This document shows, piece after piece, positions 1 through 9,840 of a stretch of 37,643 bases of DNA. Below the pieces are notes generated by a model. The model worked only from the letters and a program-made list of their open reading frames with translations. It made no database searches and was not told the DNA's origin. Numbering within the stretch: position 1 is the first letter of the stretch; each line of letters begins with the position of its first letter. A program made the translations under genes and the position numbers. Source of the DNA: Symbiodinium natans. Taxonomy: Eukaryota > Sar > Dinophyceae > Suessiales > Symbiodiniaceae. The stretch is from contig CAJNDS010000109.1 in assembly GCA_905221605.1 (NCBI GenBank), positions 189,001-226,643 of the forward strand, read 5' to 3'.

Positions 1-649
1 TGTCTTCGAAAGCACACGGGAAACGAAAGGAAGAAATCACTTCTGCTAGCCGTGAGCGCAAGTTCACAATGAGGGCCTCGCGTGGCTAAAGGGGGCACGA
101 AGGGATCCAGGGGCAGTAGCTGTCAAGCCAAGCTGTATAGTTCGGAGAAGATCGGCGTTCCAGCTTTGGCAGATGCGTTTTGACGGTCTGACGTGATCTC
201 TGGCTCCCTTCAGACGGCCCTTGGGGACAAGCTAAAAGAGGAGAAAAAGAGAGAAGGAGCCCCTCTCTCTTTTGTTGCCCCAAAAGAGTGAAATCTGTGA
301 GTTTGAAAATTGCGCTCCCGGTGTGTTCTCTCCAAAACCCTGCCCAAAACGAACAACTCACGAGGAAGGACAGTTAGTTGTGGGTCGCCTGGTGCGTGCG
401 TTTGCTGAGCGCGGCCATCTCCGCAAGCTGCTCCGCGAAACTCTTCGGGTGCCTGTGGCTTCGGTCTTAGGGAAGGGATGCGAAAGGTCATGCGTTGGGC
501 CCTATAACTTTTACCCCACAAGGGCCCAGGATTAGCTTTGCCTGAGCTGTGGCGCAGTTCTCGTCCGGTGCAACACCGGCGCTGCGGCTGCCACCAAGGG
601 CGCCTGGGCAACGTAAAGCTTGCGGCTTTAAGGGTCCTCGCCAAAGAAC

Positions 650-740
650 TGACTGTGGACTCTGCTGCGCCGTTTGAGTCCACAGTTCCGGTCCTTGCTG
701 CCGATTGCTGCCGAGCAGCTGCCTCATCCAGATCCATGTC
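650..740 (-). CDS. Candidate internal exon, unrecognised
   Basis: The frame read leftward from position 740 starts right after an AAAG acceptor and is acidic, then Ala/Gln/Ser-rich (begins DMDLDEAAARQQSAARTG). The acceptor sits in a 9-bp repeat (about 747-770, unit close to GACGTCTTA). The 3' boundary is not resolved; the frame stays open well beyond 650. No family is recognised and no neighbouring exon could be chained to it, so this rests on composition plus an acceptor. Confidence 0.22.
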
Positions 741-927
741 CTTTGGCGTCTTAGACGTCTTAGACGTCTTACAACCCAGACATGCCGTGACCATGGCCGC
801 CATCTCAATGTCTGCAAAAGCGTTTGACCCTCGGCCCGGTCCTCCACGATGGGAGCTGCGATGTCGGGTCTCAACTTCGGCGAGTCCTCGATGTTTGCAA
901 GAGACAAGATAAGCAAGCAACAGTGTG

Positions 928-970
928 TACAAAGATGTACCAACGATGTACCAACGATGTACCAAAGATC
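928..970. repeat. 11-bp tandem repeat (GTACCAACGAT)
   Basis: Four imperfect units of GTACMAACGAT/GTACCAAAGAT. The unit is related in reverse complement to the array at 3863-3905. Confidence 0.85.
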
Positions 971-1331
971 TACAGGGATGTACAAACCTTGTGTTGGCGC
1001 TTCGTGCAACCAAGCTGCATGTATCGGGATTCGGCCGCCCATACGCCCTGGTACCCCCACTGGCAGCCTCGACCATGTCGCTTTCAATGCTTTGCGGCTG
1101 AGACCACAGATTTTGCAAACCAAAAACCGAGCTCAAGAACCAGCCTACTGCAAAACATGCACTTCTGATTCAATTGAGAGTTGAGAGACAGAGCATGCAC
1201 GCGGCCTAACACCGCTTGATCCCACCAGAACCTCAGATGCAAGAGTCTTCCAGCCCTGCAACTACACAAGACACAAGTTCACTCAAAGCCACTCGGCCCT
1301 CGAAAGGCTGGCTTCAAAACCAGAAAAAAAG

Positions 1332-1374
1332 TGCGCAGACACTGCGCAGACACTGCGCAGACACTGCGCAGACC
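1332..1374. repeat. 12-bp tandem repeat (CACTGCGCAGAC)
   Basis: About three and a half near-perfect head-to-tail units. It lies in a stretch (roughly 1.0-2.0 kb) where I see no supportable exon on either strand; overlapping frames there are short and lack splice-site support. Confidence 0.85.
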
Positions 1375-2082
1375 GAGTCCAGTAAGTCTTTAAAACAATT
1401 GGTCGTGAGTTCTGCCGATGCACTGCAAAGCAGATCTACGCAGCTGACTTGATCATAGTCTGGCTGGAGGCTGATCTGCGAAGTTGCTGCGAGTGCTCGT
1501 CGTCCGTGGCTCTGTCGCTGGTGATATCACCTTTGAACATCTTCCACACGAAGGTCAAGACGAAGTAAGACGAAGTAAGACTTGCATCATAAGCCCCGCG
1601 GGACCATCGGATGCCTCGCTGCAGCTGCGCCAGGATGTTCGGCTTCTCAGGACGCCTCAAAAGCTGGGGGGCGGGGGGGGTGGGGAGGCTCTTCTCAAAA
1701 GCAGAGAGGGAAAGAGAGAGGGAGCCTCAGACAAGAGGAGAGCTGCGAAAAGATGAGTTCCTTGTTTTCCCCGGTTTCTTGTTTCTCCCCTTCTCCCCTT
1801 CCCCCCCCCCCTTGCCTCCCAGGGCTTCGGATGCCCGGCCGCGATGCGTCCTCCAAAACTGCGGTCTGACCTCATGGAGGAGGAGAAGGAGCTGCTCGGA
1901 CCAAAGGGGAAAAAACACACCCTTAAAACGAACAGGGAAGCCGTACATTGAACCTCGGGCAAGCAAACGGCGCTGAGAAACTTGATGCTCGCACTCTCAA
2001 CATCCCCCTTTGAAAGTCAAGATATTCCTCCTTCATTCCTTCCGCTTACTTCCAGCCAGCATGCGCAAGTCAGTTTATCTCC

Positions 2083-2289
2083 TCTTCTTCTTATTCTTCT
2101 TCTTATTATTCGTATTCTTCTTCTTCGTATTATTATTAGTATTCGTGTTCTTCTTATTCTTCTTCTTCTTATTATTCTTATTCTTCTTCTTCTTCTTCTT
2201 CTTCTTCTTCTTCTTCTTCTTCTTCTTCTTCTTCTTCTTCTTCTTCTTCTTCTTCTTCTTCTTCTTCTTCTTCTTCTTCTTCTTCTTCT

Positions 2290-2324
<35 letters not shown>

Positions 2325-2346
2325 TTCTTCCTCTTCTTCTTCTTCT
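2083..2346. repeat. (TTC)n microsatellite with TTA/GTA interruptions
   Basis: Trinucleotide tract, interrupted at its left end and almost pure from about 2180 to 2310. It creates long poly-Phe, poly-Leu, poly-Arg and poly-Glu frames that are not genes. Confidence 0.98.
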
Positions 2347-2609
2347 TGTTGCTGAGAGAGAGCGAGACTTGAAGGAGGTGAGCCGCTCGAAGGCGAGCAA
2401 CCGAGCCCGTGTGTGAGACATCCCCCTGCTTCTATGGGTTTCCGGGTCTCCGCCACCACTAACACCCAACCATACCCACACCCATACTTGCAACACGAGT
2501 CCCTTTCACCCTCAGTGCTGGGCGACGGGTGGCTTTGTCACAACTCCCTGAGGCCCGTACAACCGATAAGTTCCCCCAGGTCACGCACGTGGTGTTTGTT
2601 AACACGGCT

Positions 2610-3040
2610 CGCTCTCGCTCTCTCTCTCTCTCTCTTTCTTTCGTTTTCTCCCTCCCTGCACTCGTAGCCCCCCTCCGAAGACTCTTGCTTTCCTTCCTTC
2701 CTTCTTTCCTTCTTTCCTTCTTTCCTTCTTTCCTTCCTTCCTTCCTTCCTTCTTTCCTTCTTTCCTTCTTTCCTTATTTCCTTCTTTCCTTCTTTCCTTC
2801 TTTCCTTCTTTCCTTCTTTCCTTCTTTCCTTCTTTCCTTCTTTCCTTCCTTCCTTCCTTCCTTCTTTCCTTCCTTCCTTCCTTCTTTCCTTCTTTCCTTC
2901 TTTCCTTCTTTCCTTCCTTCCTTCTTTCCTTCTTTCCTTCTTTCCTTCTTTCCTTCTTTCCTTCTTTCTTCCTTGCTTTTCTTCTTTCTGTCTTTCTTTG
3001 CTTTATTTGCTTTCTTTCCTTCCTTCCTGCTTTCTTTCTT
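2610..3040. repeat. Pyrimidine tract: (TC)n then (CTTC/CTTT)n
   Basis: A short TC tract (about 2614-2640) is followed by a C-rich link and a long CTTC/CTTT array (about 2690-3040). It ends in a G-run/C-run module at 3041-3063. Long Ser/Phe-Leu and Lys/Arg-Glu frames across it are artefacts. Confidence 0.97.
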
Positions 3041-3597
3041 GGGGCCTGGGGGCGAACCCCCGACATGCAATGAAACACGGTCCCTGTCCGACTTCTCAGA
3101 TTCCGAGGGGCTCTGCTTCAGGCAGGTCTGCGTTGGCAGCCTGACCGAGATCACGGCGGCTCAGTCCCTCAACCCTTCTACTTGCGCAGCTGCATCACTG
3201 AAGCGAGAGCGGCCAAGACTGCTTACCGCTACAACCTGTTTGTTGAGCCTCTTGAAGTTGGGGGCCGATCGCCTCGGCTGCAGGTGACTCTTTAAGACTT
3301 TAAGTCATTCCAGGTATGATTGGCAGCTCGAAGCTAGGCGCCATGCACCTTCACGACTTCTGGCTCGCTGACGGCCTCTGTACCATGCACACATGACACA
3401 TGCCATGTAGCCATGTAGCGATGCGTTTTTGCGCTCGGTGCGGCTTCTGCCTGGCGGCGGCGGCGCCTTGCCCGGCTGCAGACCAACTCCCCAGCAACCT
3501 CCGCCATGCAGCGCGCCAGAGCCGCTTGGGCGGGAACCTGGTGCTCACACAGTACACACGGGGAACAGAGTGGCAACAGAGCGTGTCTTTGAGGCAC

Positions 3598-3786
3598 CTC
3601 CACATTCAGTTGAAACCTCCCTTCTTCAGCCAGCTCCTGCAAATGAGCTAGGACAAGCAGGAGCTCAAAAGGCCAAAGCTGCTCACAATATCTCGCAACT
3701 CCCCCTCTGTCTCCTCGTACGCTGCCTCACACAGAGGCGCAAAGGCCTTGAGGACCTTCCGAAAAATTGAATGCCATCTTGCCATT
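3598..3786 (-). CDS. Gene V: two-exon candidate, unrecognised
   Basis: Exon 1 (3786-3687) follows a CTGAG acceptor and reads MARWHSIFRKVLKAFAPLCE then AAYEETEGELRDI. It ends at a strong ATT|GTGAGC donor. Exon 2 (3636-3598) follows a TTTGCAG acceptor, keeps phase 0, reads ELAEEGRFQLNVE, and can end at GAG|GTGCCT. The intron is 50 nt. The peptide is amphipathic with acidic patches, suggesting helices. The Met at the start of exon 1 could be the initiator or an internal residue. No family is recognised; alternatives are chance open frames. Neighbours offer no clue. Confidence 0.35.
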
Positions 3787-3862
3787 CTCAGAAAAGCAAT
3801 TCTACGGACCCTTCGCTGCAGGCTTCTGTCATGAAACTGTCCGCAGAATTCTCCGAGGACGG

Positions 3863-3905
3863 TTGGTACTGCGTTGGTACTGCGTTGGTACTGCGTTGGT
3901 ACTGC
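3863..3905. repeat. 11-bp tandem repeat (TTGGTACTGCG)
   Basis: About four head-to-tail units. The unit (rotated, TGCGTTGGTAC) matches the reverse complement of the 928-970 unit (ATCGTTGGTAC) at 9 of 11 positions. Confidence 0.85.
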
Positions 3906-6108
3906 AAGGATATGCTCGGACTCGCTGCGGGCCATGGATACTCAGACTTTTTGTGTCTTTTGGTGGCCTTCAGTGGGGGGGCACTCCAAAGATCCTCGGC
4001 GAGACCCTCTGCGGGCTTCTCTGGGGCACGACCAGGCCGTAAGCCACAGGAGAGGAAGGAAGGAGGAACATGCTCGGCGGGAAGACACCAGGTCGGATCC
4101 GCGCATTCTCATGATGGGAACACGGACTAGGGGCAGTGCTGTGCCTTGCATGGATGGCCACCGTCTGATCAAATCTAGAGAGGATTGTGAGTCCGTGTCC
4201 ACTCGGAATATGGCCCCAACAAGCAAAAAATCTGCAAGGTTCGCGGCAATGCTGCAACTTTCCTGAACCCTAAGGCCTCAGCCGCCTCAGCCCTCTTCAA
4301 GACTCCAGGTGCGTACAAAAGCGACACTGCGAGAAAAGCGATGGCTGTCGGCCTCCAGGGCTCGAATCAGCAGCCCTTCGCAGCCCATTGTCATGCGCAG
4401 CACCCACTCGCCCATTGCCTCTGTGAAAAGAAACGTGGCAGTGTGCTGTCGGGTGCTGGGGGGTGCTTCTGTGCTTCCTTCTTTTACACTCCAGGGCGAA
4501 AGCTCGCTGAACGAGTAGCTTTTTGCGGCAAGGGGCGGGCAGAGAGGGAGAGGGACAGGGAGAGGGGAGAGGGGGAAGAGGGGGGGAGCTGGAGAGGGGG
4601 GGAGAGGGGGGGGAGAGGGGGGGGAGAGGGGGGAAGAGGGGGAAGAGGGGGAAGAGGGGGAAGAGGGGGAAGAGGGGAGAGGGGAGAGCGGAAGCAGAGT
4701 GGAGGCAGAGAGGCACTTTCTCTCTAAGCACCGTTCGACTGACCACTCAAAAGGGCTCGGGCCTCAACGCCGCCGCAGAGACCGAGCGCAGCCCGCTTGC
4801 CTGGTTGGCGGCCGCCCCACACCGCATCCACCGCCGCCAGGACCTCCTCTCGAAAGGAGCGCTTGAAAGGTATCAGGGACAGGGATGGACTTAACGCGAT
4901 TCAAGGTAGGGTTTTCTCCTGCTAGTCTCCTGGAAGGACACCTTACATCTGGTCACGTGCTCCGCTGCCCGTTGTGTCGTTGCGGGTTTGTCTTAGGGCT
5001 TGGTTTAGGGTTTCAAGGGGTTTATGCAGGTTTCTCCCCCCTGTGGTGTCGTTGTGGGGCGGGATTTGGGTTGAGGGTTCTGGGTTCCTATTTCAAGGTT
5101 CTGTGGGTTTTTCAAGCTGTGATATCAACCCCAGCAGAGCTGCTGGCACAAAACACTGTCGGAGCGGACCACACAGATGCAGCATGGCCCTCACCATGTT
5201 CCCCTCCTGTGGCTCACAAGGGCTTGGCCATACAGCCTGGACACTCGTCACCGGCCGACCACCTGCAGCGAGGACAATTCGGCTATCTTTCCATGCAGAG
5301 AAGACTGAATATAAACTGAGCACCTCACACAATGCGAGCGATCTCTCCCGAATCTCGTGCAACCGCCCCAGACCACCAATACGTGCAGAAAGAGGTAGGT
5401 ACCAGCTGGGAGTGCTGACGAAGACATAGCCTTAGTTTTGATGCGTGTCGCATCTTCGAGGCCTCAGCCCTGTGTGTGCGGAACCTGATTGGAACCGGAA
5501 ACGTGATTGGAACGCATGGAGCCTGGAGCTCCAACTGTTCGTAGTCAGGTCACGACCACTGCCGTTGGCGATGCAGTTGACGCCTCTGCTACAGTCTGCT
5601 ACCGTGAAAGTGAATGACGAGCTCATCAGTCCAAACACATTTCCATGCGCTTCAAGGCAGGGGCAGTTGAGAAGCATGCCGAACTTGTCGGGGGTCTGCT
5701 TGGACGCGACAAGCGCTGGAAGACCCAGCACCACCACAAAGAGGCTGTTCGACACGTGTGCCTTTTCGACTGCAAGATGGTGTCTGTCAAGCCTTCACTC
5801 GGCAATTCTCAAAATGCATCCCGGGTTGGACAGAATTCGCATATGCACTTCTTTTTCTGCCAGGTGTCTGGGAGCCAGCCCATCAAAGAATGAAGGGCAA
5901 GAGGCAGCTCGCCCTCAAGAAAAATCGTTCACACATCTAGCCAAATCAAGGCAGAGCATTATGTGTGGCATCGGGAGGAGCCTGATACGTCTGTAAGACA
6001 TTCAGCGCTGCCGCTTCGAAGCGAGACACGAGGTCTTCTCGATCGCCTCAACATCATTGGGCATGACGTGATCCCTCGATAAATCAGCAAACTAGGGGGG
6101 AGCTAGAG
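3906..6108. other. Stretch without a supported gene
   Basis: Several overlapping frames exist on both strands (for example near 5.1-5.4 kb and 5.45-5.99 kb), but none could be tied to flanking splice sites or a family. A G-rich purine repeat sits at 4543-4690. Confidence 0.5.
4543..4690. repeat. Purine-rich GGGGGAAGA/GGGGGGAGA repeat
   Basis: A G-run array with A and GAA interruptions on the plus strand. The right half is a regular GGGGGAAGA nonamer. Runs of four to eight G make local G-quadruplex formation plausible, which is inference. Confidence 0.93.
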
Positions 6109-6862
6109 TTAGACCCAAGTTGAGAGGGCTGGACACTTCCTCAACAACATCGATGTTGCAAGGTGTTCGGTTTTCCTGTACCATTCTGCCTGAAGCTGAA
6201 ACCCTGGATTTATCCCAGTGTTACAAAGACTGGAATCAAAACTGGGATGGTACCGACTGCAGCCGAATGGCCAAAGAGGGATTGGCCGAGGCCGGTGGTA
6301 AAGGCACGGAAGAAGCGATGTTCGAACTGCCTCATGCCCTGGGGACAGACTTGACAAAGACTACTGGAACCTCCGCCACTACCGCATTTCAGCGGAAATG
6401 CCCATGCCCAGTGGCAGTGCGCCTTCTCCTTGGCCCGCTGGCGGTTCTCGTTGCGCGCCGCCTGCCTCGCAGCATCGGCGACGCTGCCCGCAGCCTGGCC
6501 GACGGCACCGGTGACTTTGTTCGCCAGGCTGCTGATACCTTGAGATCTCAGCTCACCCCAACTGTGCAACCAGACCTACATGACATTACATAACAAGGTT
6601 GCGAAAGGCTCTACTGCAGGTTCCGGGCTCATCATCTGCAACCGCTTGGCCAGAGAGTTCCTCGTGCAGTCTCCACGGATTCGGAAGGCACAGCCATGGC
6701 GTCGACAGCAAGAGTATGCAACAGTTCCCCATGCCGAGTCGTGCCGAGTCGTGCCGAGGGGCTTGGAGAAGTCCACGGGGGCCCCCAAAGGATGAACAGG
6801 CGCCGGGCCCCTGCGCCCACCGACATCCCCGAACAAAGCGTCCTTCCACGGTTTGCTGCCTC
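6109..6862 (-). CDS. Gene W: 3' end of an unrecognised protein, four exons
   Basis: Four phase-consistent exons end in a TAA stop. Exon a is 6862-6595 (after CCTCAG; contains KPWKDALFGDVGG and LAKRLQMMSPEPAVEPFAT). It joins across a GT donor to exon b, 6546-6423 (SQGISSLANKVTGAVGQAAG then SVADAARQAARNENRQRAKEK). Exon b ends at AAG|GC and joins exon c, 6338-6231 (GMRQFEHRFFRAFTTGLGQS then LFGHSAAVGTIPVLIP). Exon c ends at CCA|GT and joins exon d, 6189-6109 (AEWYRKTEHLATSMLLRKCP then ALSTWV, stop). Exon b looks like an amphipathic Ala/Gly helix; exon c is aromatic and hydrophobic and might be membrane-associated. The 5' end is not found. Candidate exons at 7.4-7.7 kb could belong to it. No family is recognised. 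Confidence 0.55.
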
Positions 6863-7389
6863 CTGAGGTGACACAAGATGACACAAGATGACGCAAGATG
6901 ACACAAGCAGCTCAACTCCTTAAAGTGCGGACTGCCGAGCGTATCTGGAAGTTTCAGGGCAAGGCTCTGCTCTTGCCCATGGTGGCGACGTTGAATAAGC
7001 CTTTGCCTTCTACGCCATCTCCTTCTTCAGCCTCCTCCTTCATTCAGGTTACATGAAGCAGCATGAAAAGCATGAACTCCGCCATGCTGTCATCGGTCCG
7101 AAAAAACGCATAACCACCGTGGCCACCCTTCAGTGACGGCCATCGAGTCGTAACAAAGCACCGAGAAATGACAGGTCCTCAGTATCAGAGTCTGCGTTGA
7201 ACTTGGCGATGAGGTCCTGCGTCACCACGTCCTTGCATGTTTGCTGCAGCTTTCAAGTGATCACCTTCCAAAAACATTTCTTGTCCCTCTGTCGCTTCAG
7301 AAGCTACCGCACACCTGAAGCCTGCAAGGAACCCGGGGTGCCCCCCAACACATGCCTTCACACCACGAAAATAGCTTGCAACGCTGAAT

Positions 7390-7700
7390 TCAGAGCGTTC
7401 CTTTAAAGTTCCTTCTCAGTTTCTCGTCCTCAACCTGATAGAACCAACCATCTGACGAAGACTCTTGCATTCCACGTGGCTGTAAGCTGGCAGATAACCA
7501 ATCTAGATCGCAGATACCTCTCCACCTGCGCATATCGATCTTCTGTCCAGGCTGAGCCCCCCCCCCCCCCCCCCCCGGCATTTTGCTTTAGGGGACTTCC
7601 ATAGACACAAGCGACATCGGACATCGCAGACCTCAGACTCGATGAGCTCATCCAGGTCTGCTGAAGCCATAGACTTCCGGCTCCCAGACACCACGCAGAG
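7390..7700 (-). CDS. Candidate exons, unrecognised
   Basis: Two stretches read well on the minus strand: one around 7690-7600 with KSMASADLDELIESEVCDVR, another around 7480-7390 with SSDGWFYQVEDEKLRRNFKG. They are in different frames and are separated by a 20-base C run (7557-7576). Splice sites are ambiguous because more than one frame is open. They may be upstream exons of gene W. Confidence 0.22.
7557..7576. repeat. Poly-C tract (20 C)
   Basis: Uninterrupted run of 20 C on the plus strand. Length in the assembly may be unreliable. Confidence 0.95.
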
Positions 7701-9840
7701 CGACCAAAGCGTCTGCCTGCCGTGAGGTGTTGTGAGGTGTCATAAAGGATAGAAAAAATAGATCTGATATTGCAAACGACTATGGAGGAGAGCGTTGACA
7801 CATCACACGGCCTCAGCTGATCTCTCAGCTGTCGGCTTCTGGGGACCAGCTCGGTTGCTAGACGCTCGAAGCCAACAAAATGATGAGCATGACCTTGTCA
7901 CACGCACATTCCGAGGGAGGCTCTGCGCCACCCTTCAACTTACAAAAGCACTTGGCAAATTTAGCAAGCAAGTCCACCTACGGTTATGCTGGATACCCTC
8001 CAAGCAGTCGCATTGGCATCAACTTGCACCACAGCAAATTTAGTACATTTTGCATGTATTCAAAATCAAACGGCTTCACGCTTAAGCAATATAGAAACAT
8101 CGGTTTTGGAATGCCAGGGTGCAGCATGCCGCATGCCGCAAGCGAAAGTCCCTGGCCTCTGCTTTGCCTCAAGCACAACACAGTGACACCTTGTGCCACG
8201 GATCCCATATCTGCCCACTACCCGAAAAGCAGACAATGCTAGAGCACATACGTCAAGTTCAGAACCAACTAGAATCTGAACGTTGACAACTCACTGGCTA
8301 GCAAGGGTATGAATACCTATGGGACCATGTTAAGTAACGCAACAACCTAAAAGCGGTTCACGGACGCCTGAAACCTTTGAATGTGGGAAATTGCTGAACG
8401 GCTGCTGATCCGGAGCCCGCTATACTAAGAGTGGCAAAAACTAGCGCGACTTGTCCTTGCCCAAGCAAAAAAGGCAGGTCCCTGTCTCGGAACCGTGGCC
8501 ACAAATTGTGAAGTGCAGCTTTCTTACAGACCTAGTGTATACAGTATACATGCTGCATCACAAAGGAGGGGATTGAACGAGAGAAGGAGAAGGAAGGCCG
8601 ACTTCTGAGCGTGTCGGAGATCCCGTGCTGAGCGCTCCGCCAGGCGCTCGGGGAGGTGGGCTTGCCGAAGCGCTTTTGCTTGCGCTTTTGCTGTCGAGTC
8701 TGGGGAGAACGGGTGGCGTTGCCGCCTGCTGCGCAGGCATACCAGCAACACGCAGTCCCCACGCAGTCCCCCCAAGAAAAGAGATGTTCTTACAAGCACT
8801 GCCCCAACGAGATGCTTTAAACAGGGATGGGCAAAACGAAGGCAAAAGCAGGATCGTGGAAGGGAGCGTCCCCATGTCCCCATGTCCGCATCTCCCCAGC
8901 TCGCCTGGTTATCGCCGCCGCCAGCGCTGTCGGCGGCTTCGGGTCCAGCAGGGGCTCGTGCCAAAGCACCCTTCAGGCATCACAGCTTCAATTCTGGAAC
9001 CGATGTTTCAAAGCGTCAATTCGAGCTTTCTACAGCCTACACATCCAAGCGCGATATGAGAGCGCAGGTAAACAATCTATGTCGACCAAGTCGCTTCGAG
9101 CTTGGACTCCGAGCTCCGCAGATCCTGCGTAAAACGCCCGATTTGGTATTAAGCAGAAGCCCTCAGAGGTCCACGGACTTGAGAAGCAGACCGGAACCCT
9201 ATTTGCATCAGCATCGCGGCAACTTCAGTAGGAGTACGGCTATGTCGACCCTATCAACCTTCTACAAGCGCGGTGACTGGAGTATTGCAGCAGTTGCGGT
9301 TGCCGCTGGAGCGATGGAGACCCCCTGAAAGCCAGCTGCAGCCAAGCATCAGTTTGCCCAGCTCCTTGCGATTTGTTAAGGCTGGTCTTTGCAATAACTG
9401 CATTGCACAGCATATGCTACTGTGGCGTTGGTCATTGCCAAAACCATGTGACAAAGCTTACCCAAACTCAAAACGATTTGCATGCAAGGCTCTGATTCGA
9501 AAGGACGCCGCAACAAACTGTGCCGACGTCTCCACCACCAGGCGCGAGTCGAAAAAGGGCCAGTCATCTTGCACTTTCCACGTCGCCTTTCAGTTCCAAC
9601 AAAGGGATCAAACACTCAAAAAGGCTCGTTAAGGCTCAAAAGGCTCGATAAGGCTCATGAAGGCTCGAAGCCTCGGCGGGCTGGACTGCTCTTGCCACGT
9701 CGGCAGCATCAGCAATGTCCGCATTCGAGGAGCCTCCAACCTATGAGTGATGGCGCACTCTTCTTGCCAACTGTTATAAACGCGTTAATAAGCTCTCGCG
9801 CGCAAAAAAAGCGCGCCTGCCACCACTTCACCATCTATGC
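7700..9840. other. Stretch without a supported gene
   Basis: The 3' end of the MCM9-like gene (arginine-finger and lid segments) should lie here or be lost, but I could not find an SRFD-like motif on the minus strand. Open frames such as the Ser/Pro/Ala-rich one at 8558-8875 (minus) could be a disordered tail, but this is unsupported. A short AAGGCTC-based repeat lies at 9609-9668. Confidence 0.45.

Noticed and set aside
1982-2465. Long poly-Leu/Phe/Arg/Glu open frames
   Set aside because: All are readings of the TTC microsatellite.
2529-3287. Frames of 126-252 codons rich in Ser-Phe-Leu or Lys-Glu-Arg
   Set aside because: They read through the CTTT/CTTC tract; no motif outside it.
4980-5110. 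TTTAGGG-like telomere motifs
   Set aside because: Only one or two degenerate copies, not an array.
8524-8964. Minus-strand 146-codon frame as an MCM9 C-terminal tail
   Set aside because: Two overlapping frames are equally open, and no splice link to the helicase exons was found.
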